NCBI RefSeq assembly: GCF_007990755.1 | Contig: NZ_BJXA01000036.1 | Coordinates: 1-64,000 of the forward strand | Reading direction: 5' to 3' | Length of the DNA stretch: 64,000 bases | Source: Nocardia ninae NBRC 108245 | GTDB lineage: Bacteria; Actinomycetota; Actinomycetes; Mycobacteriales; Mycobacteriaceae | Shown: in pieces, positions 12,447-21,152 of the stretch | Layout: each line of letters starts with the position of its first letter | How positions within the stretch are numbered: position 1 is the stretch's first letter | Translations under genes and position numbers: made by a program | Notes under the pieces: model-generated | The model's input: the letters and a program-made list of their open reading frames with translations, nothing else | Database searches by the model: none | Told to the model about the DNA's origin: nothing

Positions 12447-13817
12447 TCACCTCGTCGGCCTGTTCCGGCCCAGCGCCGCTGCGGTGACCGCGCCGGAGGT
12501 GGATACCGACAGCCGCCAATATCCACCGTCGGTGTCCTTCAGCACGATCCCGCCGTCGCTACGCTCGGAAAGCCAGGCACCACTGGCCAGCACGGCGGCC
12601 GATACCGCGCCGCCGGCCGCCTGCACCTGCAGGACGTCGGTGTCGGGGCCGCCCGCTTGAGCGACGGTGGTGCCCGCGAGCCGCGCACCCAGCATCCGAT
12701 CGCGCCCCAGCACCTGCCAGCCGCCGGGAAAGACCCTTGGATCGATATCCCGGCCCGAGCTCGAAATCAGGTTCACCGCAGTGCCTTCCGGGCACCCTCG
12801 GTAGTCGATGCGCAGCTCGGTCGGTGGCTTGTCCAGGTCGGGGTCGAACTGCACGTTCGCCAGATACGGCTGACGGCAATACAACAGGTCGAGGCAGACG
12901 GTCCTGGCCGCGATCTTGCAATTGACCATGCCGAACTGGGCAGGCCCACCGCGTTCGGGGCTGCCGATCGACAACGCCGTATCGGCGCCTTCGAACCAGA
13001 CGTTGGTGAACCACCAGGCATTGGCGGCGCCGTCGACGAGCACGTGCCGGTCGGTGGTGCGCGGATCGGTGTCGGAGACGAATTCGACGTTGCTCGCGGC
13101 CAATCCGGCATTGTGGTCGTTGCCGGTGCCCAGCACGCTGACCCGGTTGTTGGTGAATTTCGACGAGGTCACATAGTTCTGGATGCACGAGGTCACCAGG
13201 CCGTAGCCGAAATTGTTGATGTCGCAGTTCACGAATGCGGTACCGCCGGTGTTCTGGTCCAGCACGACGCCGCGTTGTTCGACGTAGCGCGGGAAGTTGC
13301 TGCTGAGGTGATTGCCGCGCAGCACCACCGATTCGAAAGAGCACCGGAAACATTCGGACAGCGATACCGCGGTGACGGTCGGGTTGGACACGAAGACGCC
13401 GACGCGGGTGAAGCGCACTCGCTGCCGCTTGTGCAGCGCGATGAGCGTCTGGTCGCCCGCGTAGTTGATCATGCTGATGTCGCCGCCGTCACCGAGAACT
13501 GTGGCGTAGTCGGGTAATTCGGGCCAGGCCGTCACCAGATACTGCCCGGCGGGTAGATACAGCACCAGCGGTCGGTCGCCGACGTCCGCCGCCTTCGCGA
13601 TGGCGGCGGTGTCGTCGGTCTGCCCATCCCCCACCGCGCCGAAATCGCGAACGTTGCGGGCCGCGGGTGCGTCGGTCACCCTCGGTGACCGGAACTCCGG
13701 ATCGGAGTCGGTCGGAGCTGCGCACGCGGCCAGTGGCACTGCGGCGGCAAGGCCGAGCGAACCGGCCAGCAGCCGACGGCGATTCACCGCGTCATCGAGC
13801 CCACCCGATACTGTCAT
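12447..13817 (-). CDS. Tat-exported right-handed beta-helix lipoprotein
   Basis: Exported protein of 456 aa. The N-terminus has a twin-arginine motif (NRRRLLAGSL), a hydrophobic run and a lipobox (PLAAC), so it is probably a Tat-dependent lipoprotein facing the outside. The mature protein opens with the pectate-lyase-3 signature (VRDFGAVGDGQTDDTAAI), diagnostic of a single-strand right-handed beta-helix, and continues with the Asn/Val-rich coils expected of that fold. Relatives include polysaccharide lyases, hydrolases and epimerases; no catalytic residue can be assigned here. Inside a Wzx/Wzy locus it may trim or modify the polymer or hold it at the surface. The ATG at 13817 overlaps the stop of the Wzz-like gene (ATGA). 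Confidence 0.88.
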   Translation of the reverse strand: MTVSGGLDDAVNRRRLLAGSLGLAAAVPLAACAAPTDSDPEFRSPRVTDAPAARNVRDFGAVGDGQTDDTAAIAKAADVGDRPLVLYLPAGQYLVTAWPELPDYATVLGDGGDISMINYAGDQTLIALHKRQRVRFTRVGVFVSNPTVTAVSLSECFRCSFESVVLRGNHLSSNFPRYVEQRGVVLDQNTGGTAFVNCDINNFGYGLVTSCIQNYVTSSKFTNNRVSVLGTGNDHNAGLAASNVEFVSDTDPRTTDRHVLVDGAANAWWFTNVWFEGADTALSIGSPERGGPAQFGMVNCKIAARTVCLDLLYCRQPYLANVQFDPDLDKPPTELRIDYRGCPEGTAVNLISSSGRDIDPRVFPGGWQVLGRDRMLGARLAGTTVAQAGGPDTDVLQVQAAGGAVSAAVLASGAWLSERSDGGIVLKDTDGGYWRLSVSTSGAVTAAALGRNRPTR

Positions 13818-15148
13818 TTTCGCCACCTCGCGATCTGCTGCCAGGGCGAGTCGGCCGGTCTGGAGACCGCGATGACGCCGACCATGGACGAACCGGCGGA
13901 GCCGAATGTCGCCAGCGCGCCGCGCACCTGCGCCGCGGTGCTGGTGCCGAGTTCGACGACGCCGACGGTCGCGTCGGCTCTGGGCACGATCGACAGCACG
14001 TCCGCGGCGGCGGTGACCGGCGCTACCTCCACGACGACATAGTCGAAGCCGCTCCGCAGGTCCGCCAGGATCACGCCGAAGCGTGCGGTGGTCAGCGCGT
14101 CCGGGGTTTCCGCGTCGCTAGACCCCATCGGCAGTATCTGAATACCGGTGTCGGGCAACAGCACTACCGCGTCGTTCAACGCGACGCCGCCACGCAACAG
14201 CTCGGCGAGCCCGGGACCGGTGTGCGCGAGCAATTGGCTGGAGCTGCCCGAGCCGGTGGTGTCGGCGTCGACGAGCACCACCCTGGCGCCCGCGTCGGCG
14301 AGCGACCGGGCCAGCCGGACCGCGATGTCGGGCGCCGACCGCGGTGAGAGACTGGTCAGCACAATAGTTTTCGGTCTCTTTCCGGCGCTGGCACCGGTCA
14401 GGCGGGCGCGCAGCCGCCGCGTCTCCCCCACCTCTCCGGGCAGACCGACGTCGAGAATTGCCAGAATCGGCACCGCGGGCGACGCTTCGCCGGTGGGCCG
14501 AACCGTACCGGCCAGGACCGCCTCCAGATCGTTGGAGGTGCGCAGCCTGCTGTCGGTGCGATCGCGCAGCAAGGCCGCCGCGAATCCCAGTGCGAGGCCC
14601 GCCAGCAGGCCGAGGGCGAGTAAACGGGTACGCCGGGGTCCGGTGGGCGCGGTCGGCAGCTCGGCCCGGTCCACCACCGCGACCCGAGCGGCGGGCGCGG
14701 CGCCGAGCTGGGTGGTCTCCAACTCGTCTACCAGGCGCCGGAATTGAGCCACCACGGCGTCGGCGAGGTCGCGGGCCTCGACGGCAGTGTCACCGGTGAC
14801 AGCGATCTGGAGGATCGCGGTCGCCGGCGGCGAGCTCGCCGAGATCCGGCCGCGCAGCTCGCCCGCGTCCATTCGGAGGCCGCGATCGTCGATGACGCGT
14901 TGCGCGACGGTGGCGCTGGTGAGCAGGTCCAGATACGACCGCACTCGTTGTTGAGCGGCCAAACCGCCCTGGTACGAGTCGTTGACCGAGGTCCCCGTCG
15001 ACATCGATACGTACATGCTGCTCGACGCCCGGTACGTCACGGGAATTGTCTGCGCATACCCCGCCGCGGCCCCCAGGCACACCAGCGCCGCGACGGCAAT
15101 GATGATCCAGCGCCGCCGGACGATTCGCCAGTACTCCATCAAGCCCAT
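13814..15148 (-). CDS. Wzz/BY-kinase-like chain-length protein with degenerate kinase domain
   Basis: Polysaccharide co-polymerase, 444 aa. A Wzz domain is framed by two membrane helices (~15-33, IIIAVAALVCLGAAAGYA, and ~215-235, LLALGLLAGLALGFAAALL), with a periplasm-side coil between them. The C-terminal half has the fold pattern of bacterial tyrosine kinases (CpsD/Wzc) and keeps the Walker A' motif ARVVLVDAD. However, the P-loop is replaced by TSLSPRSAPDIAV with no GKS/T, the Walker B Asp is replaced (YVVVEVAPV), and there is no Tyr cluster at the C-terminus. It is therefore probably a pseudokinase that sets chain length without autophosphorylation. ATG 15148 has AAAGGA 7 bp upstream; the gene overlaps the polymerase gene by 10 bp. 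Confidence 0.88.
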   Translation of the reverse strand: MGLMEYWRIVRRRWIIIAVAALVCLGAAAGYAQTIPVTYRASSSMYVSMSTGTSVNDSYQGGLAAQQRVRSYLDLLTSATVAQRVIDDRGLRMDAGELRGRISASSPPATAILQIAVTGDTAVEARDLADAVVAQFRRLVDELETTQLGAAPAARVAVVDRAELPTAPTGPRRTRLLALGLLAGLALGFAAALLRDRTDSRLRTSNDLEAVLAGTVRPTGEASPAVPILAILDVGLPGEVGETRRLRARLTGASAGKRPKTIVLTSLSPRSAPDIAVRLARSLADAGARVVLVDADTTGSGSSSQLLAHTGPGLAELLRGGVALNDAVVLLPDTGIQILPMGSSDAETPDALTTARFGVILADLRSGFDYVVVEVAPVTAAADVLSIVPRADATVGVVELGTSTAAQVRGALATFGSAGSSMVGVIAVSRPADSPWQQIARWRK

Positions 15149-16524
15149 TGGCCAGTCCTTTGTGTCACGGGGACAACGGATTCGGCCCGCTCCCACGATT
15201 GGTGCGCCGACGGCCGGCCGCGCGCACCGCGGTACCAGCCCACCAGCAGATAGACGAACCACACCAGCACGACGGCCTGGAGGTACTTGCCGAGCATCTC
15301 CATGCTGCCGAGAATTCCGCGCTCGAAGATGACCGGTATCTCGATGAGCGCCAGCCCCAGCACGACGAGCGCGATATGACGCGAGTACAGCGCTCGCGCC
15401 CAGGCCACCAGCAGCAAGAAGGTGAATCCGGCTCCCGCCACGATCCCCGGGTAGCCACCGAGCAGGTAGCCCTCGCTGATGCCGCCCTCGGCCAGCGACA
15501 CCGATACCTGCGTCATATCCACCGAGGCACCCCGGACCTCGGCGGCCCAGGCGGTCCCGGATCGCAACTTCGGCTCGCCGAGCAGCTGCGCGGGAATCAG
15601 GCTCCGCACCGCGTTCTCGGCCGCGTGTCCCGGTGACAACCACGAGCCGGGTGGCGTGTAGTACACATCGGTCGCCGCCTCGAGCAGATCGAACCGGCGC
15701 AGCACACTGAGCATCGGACGAACGCCGGCGGGGTAGGCGGAGTCGGTAACGGCGGCATCGGCCTGCACCTCCCCGCTCGCTTTGAGCGACTGGAGCCAGC
15801 CGAAGCCGCCGATACCCATCAGCGAGACCAGCACAATGGCAACGACTTTCGTCCGGGTCCAGCCGCCCAGCGCGAACCGCACTCCGATCGCCAGCGCGGC
15901 GCCCATGATCGGCGTCTTGGACTCGACGGCCATGGTCCAGAGCAGTTCACCGGCCAGCAGCAGGCCCACGGCGAGCGCGGTTGCCCGTGCCCCCGCGAGC
16001 CGGACGAAGACGATCAGCCCCACAGCGCCGACCGTGCCGAGCATTGTCACGAATGTCAGTGCCGGACTGCTGCTTTCGACCTCACCGGCCTTTCCGGCGG
16101 TGCCGGTGGCGAGCATGGCCAACCGGCCGAGCGCGCCGAGGCAGTACAGCACGCACAGCGTCGGCAGGAAATCCGGATCCCCGGCGATCGCGGCATCCGG
16201 CCTGCGACGGCGGCGCACCCAGAATGCCAGCGCGACAACGAAACCCGCGTACACCCACAATCCGAACACGACGGGGCGCAACACCATGGCGATGCCGTAG
16301 TCGTAGCCCAGCGCGGCCAAGCGCGGGTCGGCGACGTTGTCACCGAAGCGTGGTTCGGGCTGCACCCATAGCAGCACAACAGGTCTGACGAGATAGGACA
16401 TCGCCCAGTACAGCGCCTGCGCGATCAGCAGGACCCTGGCAACACCGGGGATGACCGCGGCGGCCACGACCATCGTCACCAACGCCCCGGCTATCGCCAT
16501 CAGTTCGGGAACGGCGCCCGTCAT
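15139..16524 (-). CDS. Wzy-like O-antigen/exopolysaccharide polymerase
   Basis: Integral membrane protein of 461 aa with about 11 predicted helices (for example MAIAGALVTMVVAAAVIPGV near the N-terminus and several in the C-terminal third). A large loop at ~260-345, bearing Arg, Ser, Gly and Trp, sits before the last helices, the usual layout of Wzy polymerases and O-antigen ligases. Sequence conservation in this family is poor, so the call rests on topology and on position between the chain-length gene and the flippase/glycosyltransferase genes. It would join repeat units on undecaprenyl-PP at the outer face of the membrane. It overlaps the downstream Wzz gene by 10 bp; a 63-bp gap separates it from the preceding glycosyltransferase. 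Confidence 0.8.
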   Translation of the reverse strand: MTGAVPELMAIAGALVTMVVAAAVIPGVARVLLIAQALYWAMSYLVRPVVLLWVQPEPRFGDNVADPRLAALGYDYGIAMVLRPVVFGLWVYAGFVVALAFWVRRRRRPDAAIAGDPDFLPTLCVLYCLGALGRLAMLATGTAGKAGEVESSSPALTFVTMLGTVGAVGLIVFVRLAGARATALAVGLLLAGELLWTMAVESKTPIMGAALAIGVRFALGGWTRTKVVAIVLVSLMGIGGFGWLQSLKASGEVQADAAVTDSAYPAGVRPMLSVLRRFDLLEAATDVYYTPPGSWLSPGHAAENAVRSLIPAQLLGEPKLRSGTAWAAEVRGASVDMTQVSVSLAEGGISEGYLLGGYPGIVAGAGFTFLLLVAWARALYSRHIALVVLGLALIEIPVIFERGILGSMEMLGKYLQAVVLVWFVYLLVGWYRGARGRPSAHQSWERAESVVPVTQRTGQWA

Positions 16525-16587
16525 CGGGTGTCTCCCGCGGCAAGTCGCAGTGACCGCGCGACAGTCTCGGGTTCCTGCGCGGCGAAC

Positions 16588-17592
16588 TCAGGTGAGCGCA
16601 TCGATGATCTCCTCCGCTCGGTCGACATAGCGGTGCCGCTCCCCGGTAATACGCCGGTATCCCGCCGCCGCGACCCGCTCGGCCGCGTCCGGGCGCCGCG
16701 CGCACCAGTCGAGGATCTCGCCGAGCTCGGCTCGATCGGAGAACAGGAAACACTCGGTCCGATCGTCGAGCAGCTCGGCATGCTCGTCGGTCCGCTGGCC
16801 AACGAAAAGCCCACCGGCAGCTGGTATTTCGAACGACCGACAGGTGTGCGTGTCCCGGTTATCGGAATTGAGCAGCACCAGGTTCGCGGTGATCGATGCG
16901 ACGGCCGCGGCGAAACGCTGGCCGTACACCGCCGCACCGACCTCGGCCGAGGTGGCGCGCAACGGTGGTACCCGCCGCCAACCCGGGCCCCGCACCAGGA
17001 ACTCGCGTCCGTACTCGCGGGCCAGCTCGATCATCAGCTCGGTGCGGTCGGGCCTGCGGGCCCCGATGAAGCCGGCCAGGAATCGCTGGGCGCTGCGACG
17101 CGCGGTGGGATGATGCCAGGCCGGATCGTAGGCGCTGCGCACGAACTCGACCTTGCGCACGCCCCTGGCACGGAGTTCGGGCACGTTGTGGCGCTTGGTG
17201 GTGACAACCAGATCCCACCCGGATTCGTGCGCGAGATAGTCGGGGCTCGTGTTCGCAGGATTCGACACATCGTCGGGGCTGTAGTGGACGTGCAGGGCGG
17301 CGGGTGTATCGAGCAGGCGCCGCTGATCGAGGTGGACCGCCTTGAAGGCGAACTGCATGTCGGGCTTGAATCTCGCAGTGGCGCTTTCGATCCGATCGTG
17401 CACAGCCGCCGTCGTCCAGGGCGCCCGCCGACCGGCCGCCTTCGAATACAGCCAGCCGGGCGACAGCCGCGCGGGCAGCGTGACCGGGGTGGAGTCGATC
17501 ACGACCACCTCGTGCCCGGCCTGCCGGAATCCGTCGGCCAGCGATCGGGCATTGCTGCCCACCCAGTCGTCACCGATGTAGAGGATCTTCAT
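16588..17592 (-). CDS. CgeB-like glycosyltransferase
   Basis: GT-B type glycosyltransferase of 334 aa related to the CgeB/glycosyltransferase-1-2 group. It starts MKILYIGDDWVGSNARSLAD, the usual Rossmann opening of the acceptor domain. In the C-terminal half CRSFEIPAAGGLFVGQRT and the following DRAELGEIL are the typical donor-site region. Middle motifs FAFKAVHLDQRRLLDTP and VHYSPDDVSNP also match this group. The ATG overlaps the flippase stop (ATGA), so it is coupled to it. It presumably adds one sugar of the repeat unit in the cytoplasm; specificity is unknown. Confidence 0.86.
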   Translation of the reverse strand: MKILYIGDDWVGSNARSLADGFRQAGHEVVVIDSTPVTLPARLSPGWLYSKAAGRRAPWTTAAVHDRIESATARFKPDMQFAFKAVHLDQRRLLDTPAALHVHYSPDDVSNPANTSPDYLAHESGWDLVVTTKRHNVPELRARGVRKVEFVRSAYDPAWHHPTARRSAQRFLAGFIGARRPDRTELMIELAREYGREFLVRGPGWRRVPPLRATSAEVGAAVYGQRFAAAVASITANLVLLNSDNRDTHTCRSFEIPAAGGLFVGQRTDEHAELLDDRTECFLFSDRAELGEILDWCARRPDAAERVAAAGYRRITGERHRYVDRAEEIIDALT

Positions 17593-18911
17593 CGCACCCA
17601 CTCCTCCGCGACCAGGCGTGCCGCACTGCCGCGCCGCTCCCGCACGACCAGCTGGCGTATCCGCACCAGGTACCACAGCGCCACGGTGAATTCGGTGAGC
17701 ACCGTGCCGTACGCCAGCGCCCACACCGAGTTGTTCCGGAAGGCGACGGCGAGCGCGGACGCCGCCACACAGGTGCCGATGATCGCGCCGATCAGCACAC
17801 CCGCCGTGTCCTGCCGGACCGGCAGCAGTGCCGTGGTGATGAACGACGTCACCGTCATCGCCGGCAGGATCAGCACCTCAACCCGCAGCAGCGCGACCGT
17901 GCCGGTGAATCCGCTGCCGAAGATCAGCTGGATCAGCGTCGGCGCCAGCACCCACACCGCCGCCGCCGCGAGACCGGCGGCGCCAACGCACGCCGTCAGC
18001 ACCTGCACTGCGTTGCGCCAGAACTGATCGTGGGCTCCGCGCTGCGCCATCCGGGGCAGGAATGCGAAACCGATGGTGTCGAGCAAGGATTGGATCGCCC
18101 GGACCAAACGGTCACCGGCGGAGTACAAACCGAGCGACGCCGCATCGAGCACCGCCGCGTAGACCACCGGGGCACCTTGGCCGTAACCGGTGACCAGCAT
18201 GCGGGACACGAACACCGGGGCCCCCATCCGCAGGATCGCCCGCACCGCGCGCGGGCGGGCAGGCGGCCCGAACCGGTGCCACGCATCCACCCACGTCGCC
18301 GCGACCGGCACGGTGGCCGAGGCGAGCAGGCACAGCAGCGCGACCGACGCGCTCGGCCACCGCGGCAACAGCACCACCAGCAACACGAGGTAGACGATCC
18401 GGCCTGCCCCCTGATATGCGGCCGATGCGCCGAACCTGCCCTGCCCGATCAGCAGCCAGTCCTCCGAGATCGACCAGAAGCCACCGGCGAACAGACCCAA
18501 CAGCACCATGTGCAGCTGCGCAGGCACGCCGATCAGCAGGCTCGTCACCAGTACCGCGCCGAGGCACCCGAGAACCGTCAGCCGGATGGCCAGGTAGCCG
18601 CCGCGCATCTGGCCGAGTTTCGTTGCGTGCGTTCGCAATTCGGGAACTCGTGCGGCGAGGAAGGACGTGATACCCAGGTCCACCGCCAGCGAGCCCAGGA
18701 AGTATGCAGACATGCCGATCGCGAGCAGGCCCAGGCCCGCGGCGCCGAGCACCCTGGCGATGATCGGCAATGTCACCACAGTGATGAGGTACTGGCCGTA
18801 CTTGCCGAAGCTGACGAAGCCGATATCGCGCAGCACGACGGCGAAGTCGCGCCATCGGCGCGGGCGCGAGGTGCCTGCGTATCGGACACCGGTGTCGTCG
18901 ATGTCAACCAC
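17589..18911 (-). CDS. Wzx-like polysaccharide flippase
   Basis: Polytopic membrane protein of 440 aa with 12 or so predicted helices, matching the MATE/oligosaccharide-flippase fold. The N-terminal segment GKYGQYLITVVTLPIIARVL resembles the Polysacc_synt opening, and positively charged residues lie inside the helices as expected for a translocation channel. Its role is to flip the undecaprenyl-PP-linked repeat unit to the outer leaflet for polymerisation. The start codon is GTG (18911), overlapping the stop of the upstream glycosyltransferase by 8 bp, and the 3' end overlaps the CgeB-like gene, so expression is tightly coupled. A Wzx flippase with the Wzy- and Wzz-like genes defines the export mechanism of the locus. 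Confidence 0.88.
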   Translation of the reverse strand: MVDIDDTGVRYAGTSRPRRWRDFAVVLRDIGFVSFGKYGQYLITVVTLPIIARVLGAAGLGLLAIGMSAYFLGSLAVDLGITSFLAARVPELRTHATKLGQMRGGYLAIRLTVLGCLGAVLVTSLLIGVPAQLHMVLLGLFAGGFWSISEDWLLIGQGRFGASAAYQGAGRIVYLVLLVVLLPRWPSASVALLCLLASATVPVAATWVDAWHRFGPPARPRAVRAILRMGAPVFVSRMLVTGYGQGAPVVYAAVLDAASLGLYSAGDRLVRAIQSLLDTIGFAFLPRMAQRGAHDQFWRNAVQVLTACVGAAGLAAAAVWVLAPTLIQLIFGSGFTGTVALLRVEVLILPAMTVTSFITTALLPVRQDTAGVLIGAIIGTCVAASALAVAFRNNSVWALAYGTVLTEFTVALWYLVRIRQLVVRERRGSAARLVAEEWVR

Positions 18912-20049
18912 GATGCGCCCGCACTCTCGTGGCCAGGAAGTTCGCGGCTGCCCGTGCAGATTCGGTGATGTCGAACGCGCGGGCCGTCAGTTCGCCTGCC
19001 GCGGCGAGTGCGGTGCGCAGTGCGGGATCGGCAATGAGGGTATCCAGCGCGGTGGTGAGCTGTGCCGGGTCACCGCCGTCGACCAGCAGGCCGTTCACCC
19101 CGGGTTCGATGATTTCCGCGGGACCGCCCGGCCGAGTGGCGATCACCGCGCAGCCCGCCTGTATGCCCTCCACGACGACCTGGCCGAAGGGTTCGGCCAG
19201 TACCGAGCAGTGCACCAGAATGTCGGCCTGGCGCAGGTAGTTCCGCGGATCGTCCACATGGCCGGTAAAGGTCACATCCAGTCGCAACGTTTCGGCCAGC
19301 CGCACCAGCTCCGCCCGGTACGGCTCTTCACCGAAGTGGCTGCCGCCGACCAGAAATACTTGGCGCGGACGGACTTTCAGTTGCGCTATGGCGCGCAGAA
19401 AGACATCCTGCCCCTTCCATCGGGTCAATCGGCCGACCACAGCGACGATCACCTCGTCGGGCGGCCGCTGCGGTGACCGGGCGACCGGCGCCGGATCGGC
19501 CTCGACCCCGGGGTACACCACCGCCACCGGCCTGCGCCAATTGATCAGCGAACTCGCGGTCGACCGGCTGTTGACCAGATATCCGGCACTGACGAGCCAG
19601 CCGAGCAGCCGGATCACCCCGGCGAGCGGGCGCCCGAAGTATTGCGCCGAGATCCGGTCGTGCACCGACCAGATCAGCGGGACGCGCGCTCGCCGGGCGG
19701 CCACCGCACCCATGAGCATGGCCTTGGTACTCCCCGCGACCAGGACATCGACCTCGAGCCTGCGCGCCTTCGAGCCGAGCCTGCAGCCCAGCCGCACCAG
19801 CCCGACGCCGCCGACGAGCAGACGCCGGACACCTGCCGCGTCGATCGTCATCGAACGACTGTCGAAGTGGTTGGGCAGCACCAGTGTTCGGATGCCGCGA
19901 GCCCGAAACCGGCGGACCATCGGACCGTTCTCGGTGAACATCATCACGGGTTCGACGGCCCCCGGGTCCAGCGCCGACAGCAGGCGCATGGTGGCAAGCT
20001 CGGCCCCCGACGGCGCCGCGGTGTGCGAGAGGAACAGCGCGCGGATCAT
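18904..20049 (-). CDS. Glycosyltransferase family 4
   Basis: GT-B glycosyltransferase of 381 aa. The N-terminal domain starts RALFLSHTAAPSGAE, where the glycine-rich loop contacts the donor diphosphate. The C-terminal domain has VVGRLTRWKGQDVFL and the donor motif AEPFGQVVVEGIQAGCAV with both conserved Glu. Helix IRLLGWLVSAGYLV could dock on the membrane, as expected for an enzyme acting on lipid-linked acceptors. ATG 20049 overlaps the stop of the next upstream glycosyltransferase (ATGA). It is one of the enzymes that build the repeat unit; acceptor and sugar are unknown. Confidence 0.92.
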   Translation of the reverse strand: MIRALFLSHTAAPSGAELATMRLLSALDPGAVEPVMMFTENGPMVRRFRARGIRTLVLPNHFDSRSMTIDAAGVRRLLVGGVGLVRLGCRLGSKARRLEVDVLVAGSTKAMLMGAVAARRARVPLIWSVHDRISAQYFGRPLAGVIRLLGWLVSAGYLVNSRSTASSLINWRRPVAVVYPGVEADPAPVARSPQRPPDEVIVAVVGRLTRWKGQDVFLRAIAQLKVRPRQVFLVGGSHFGEEPYRAELVRLAETLRLDVTFTGHVDDPRNYLRQADILVHCSVLAEPFGQVVVEGIQAGCAVIATRPGGPAEIIEPGVNGLLVDGGDPAQLTTALDTLIADPALRTALAAAGELTARAFDITESARAAANFLATRVRAHRG

Positions 20050-21152
20050 CCGCGTAACTCCGTGTACAGCGCATGGTGCCGGTTGGCGGCCACCGCCCAG
20101 GAGAACAATTCGGCGTGCGCGCGGCAGCGGTCTGGCGCAGGTAGCGCTCCGTCCAAGGCCGCAACGATCCGCGCCGCGAGCGCCTCGACATCACCGGCGG
20201 GCACAATCAGTGAGGGATCCAGCCCACGCACCGAATCTGGCAGCCCGCCGCAATCGGTGACGATCGGCGCTCGACCGCTGGCCAAAGACTCTAGGGCGAT
20301 CAGTCCGAATCCCTCCAGTGCCACCGACGGCACCACCGTGCACTCGGCCTGCTCGTACCGGGCGGCCAGCTGGTCGTCGGTGAGCCGGCCCGCAAAGCTG
20401 ATGGATCGCTCCAGACCGCTCGACCGCACCTGCGCACGCAGTTCCGCTTCGGCGGTCCCCGTTCCGATGATCAACAGCCTGGTGCCGGGGTGCGCGGCCA
20501 GCACCGCGGGCCAGCCCTGGATCAGCCGGTCGATGCCCATCCGGCGCTCCAGCCGCCGGATGCACAGCACGACACGCTCCCCTGTCCCAGTGCGCCGCGG
20601 TGCTGCGGTGAAGCGGTCGAGATCGACACCGGGCGCGATGATTTCGATCCGTTCCGCGGGGACCCGGTAGTCCGCCACCAGCGCATCGCGAAAGTGCTGG
20701 GACAGCACCACGAATCGTTCGGCCCCCGCATAGCGGACCCGCTCCACGACGTATTTGGCCCGCGCGATCACTTCGGATGCGCCTGCCATCCGACTCTCCG
20801 CCGCCCACGGGCCATGAAAATGAACGACCAACCGATTACCCTGCCGCGCAACAACTTTCGAGGGGCCATACAGGCAGAAGTGTCGATCGAGAATAGCGAG
20901 GCGGGCAGTGCCGCCCCACGCTGTGCCATGGCCCGCCATGACCGATCTGCTCGCGCGGTGCAGCGTGGAGCCCCCGATCGGTCCCCACGATCGGCCACCG
21001 GGTGGCGGGTCGCCGAACGCCGCCGCGGACACCTTCGTACCCGGATGCTGCCGCAAGGCGGCGAACAGATCGGTGAAGTACCGGTTGAGTCCGCCGGGCA
21101 CCGACCCGAACCATTCGGCCCCGGTCATGTGGACGTCGACCGGCTGGGTCAT
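20046..21152 (-). CDS. Glycosyltransferase family 4
   Basis: GT-B glycosyltransferase of 368 aa. N-terminal elements are VPGGLNRYFTDLF and the acceptor-side VVHFHGPWAAES. The C-terminal donor domain shows VVLCIRRLERRMGIDRLI and SVALEGFGLIALESLASG, the GT4 E-x7-E signature. The start at 21152 overlaps the GT2 stop (ATGA) and replaces a longer frame whose upstream part is out of character (Arg/Pro-rich) and lies inside the GT2 gene. It belongs to the six-gene run of glycosyltransferases, flippase and polymerase transcribed towards lower coordinates, in which nearly every junction overlaps. Confidence 0.92.
   Translation of the reverse strand: MTQPVDVHMTGAEWFGSVPGGLNRYFTDLFAALRQHPGTKVSAAAFGDPPPGGRSWGPIGGSTLHRASRSVMAGHGTAWGGTARLAILDRHFCLYGPSKVVARQGNRLVVHFHGPWAAESRMAGASEVIARAKYVVERVRYAGAERFVVLSQHFRDALVADYRVPAERIEIIAPGVDLDRFTAAPRRTGTGERVVLCIRRLERRMGIDRLIQGWPAVLAAHPGTRLLIIGTGTAEAELRAQVRSSGLERSISFAGRLTDDQLAARYEQAECTVVPSVALEGFGLIALESLASGRAPIVTDCGGLPDSVRGLDPSLIVPAGDVEALAARIVAALDGALPAPDRCRAHAELFSWAVAANRHHALYTELRG

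Noticed and set aside
12252-13517. 421-aa plus-strand frame antisense to the beta-helix gene
   Set aside because: High-GC codon mirror of the beta-helix gene; no motif and no start signal.
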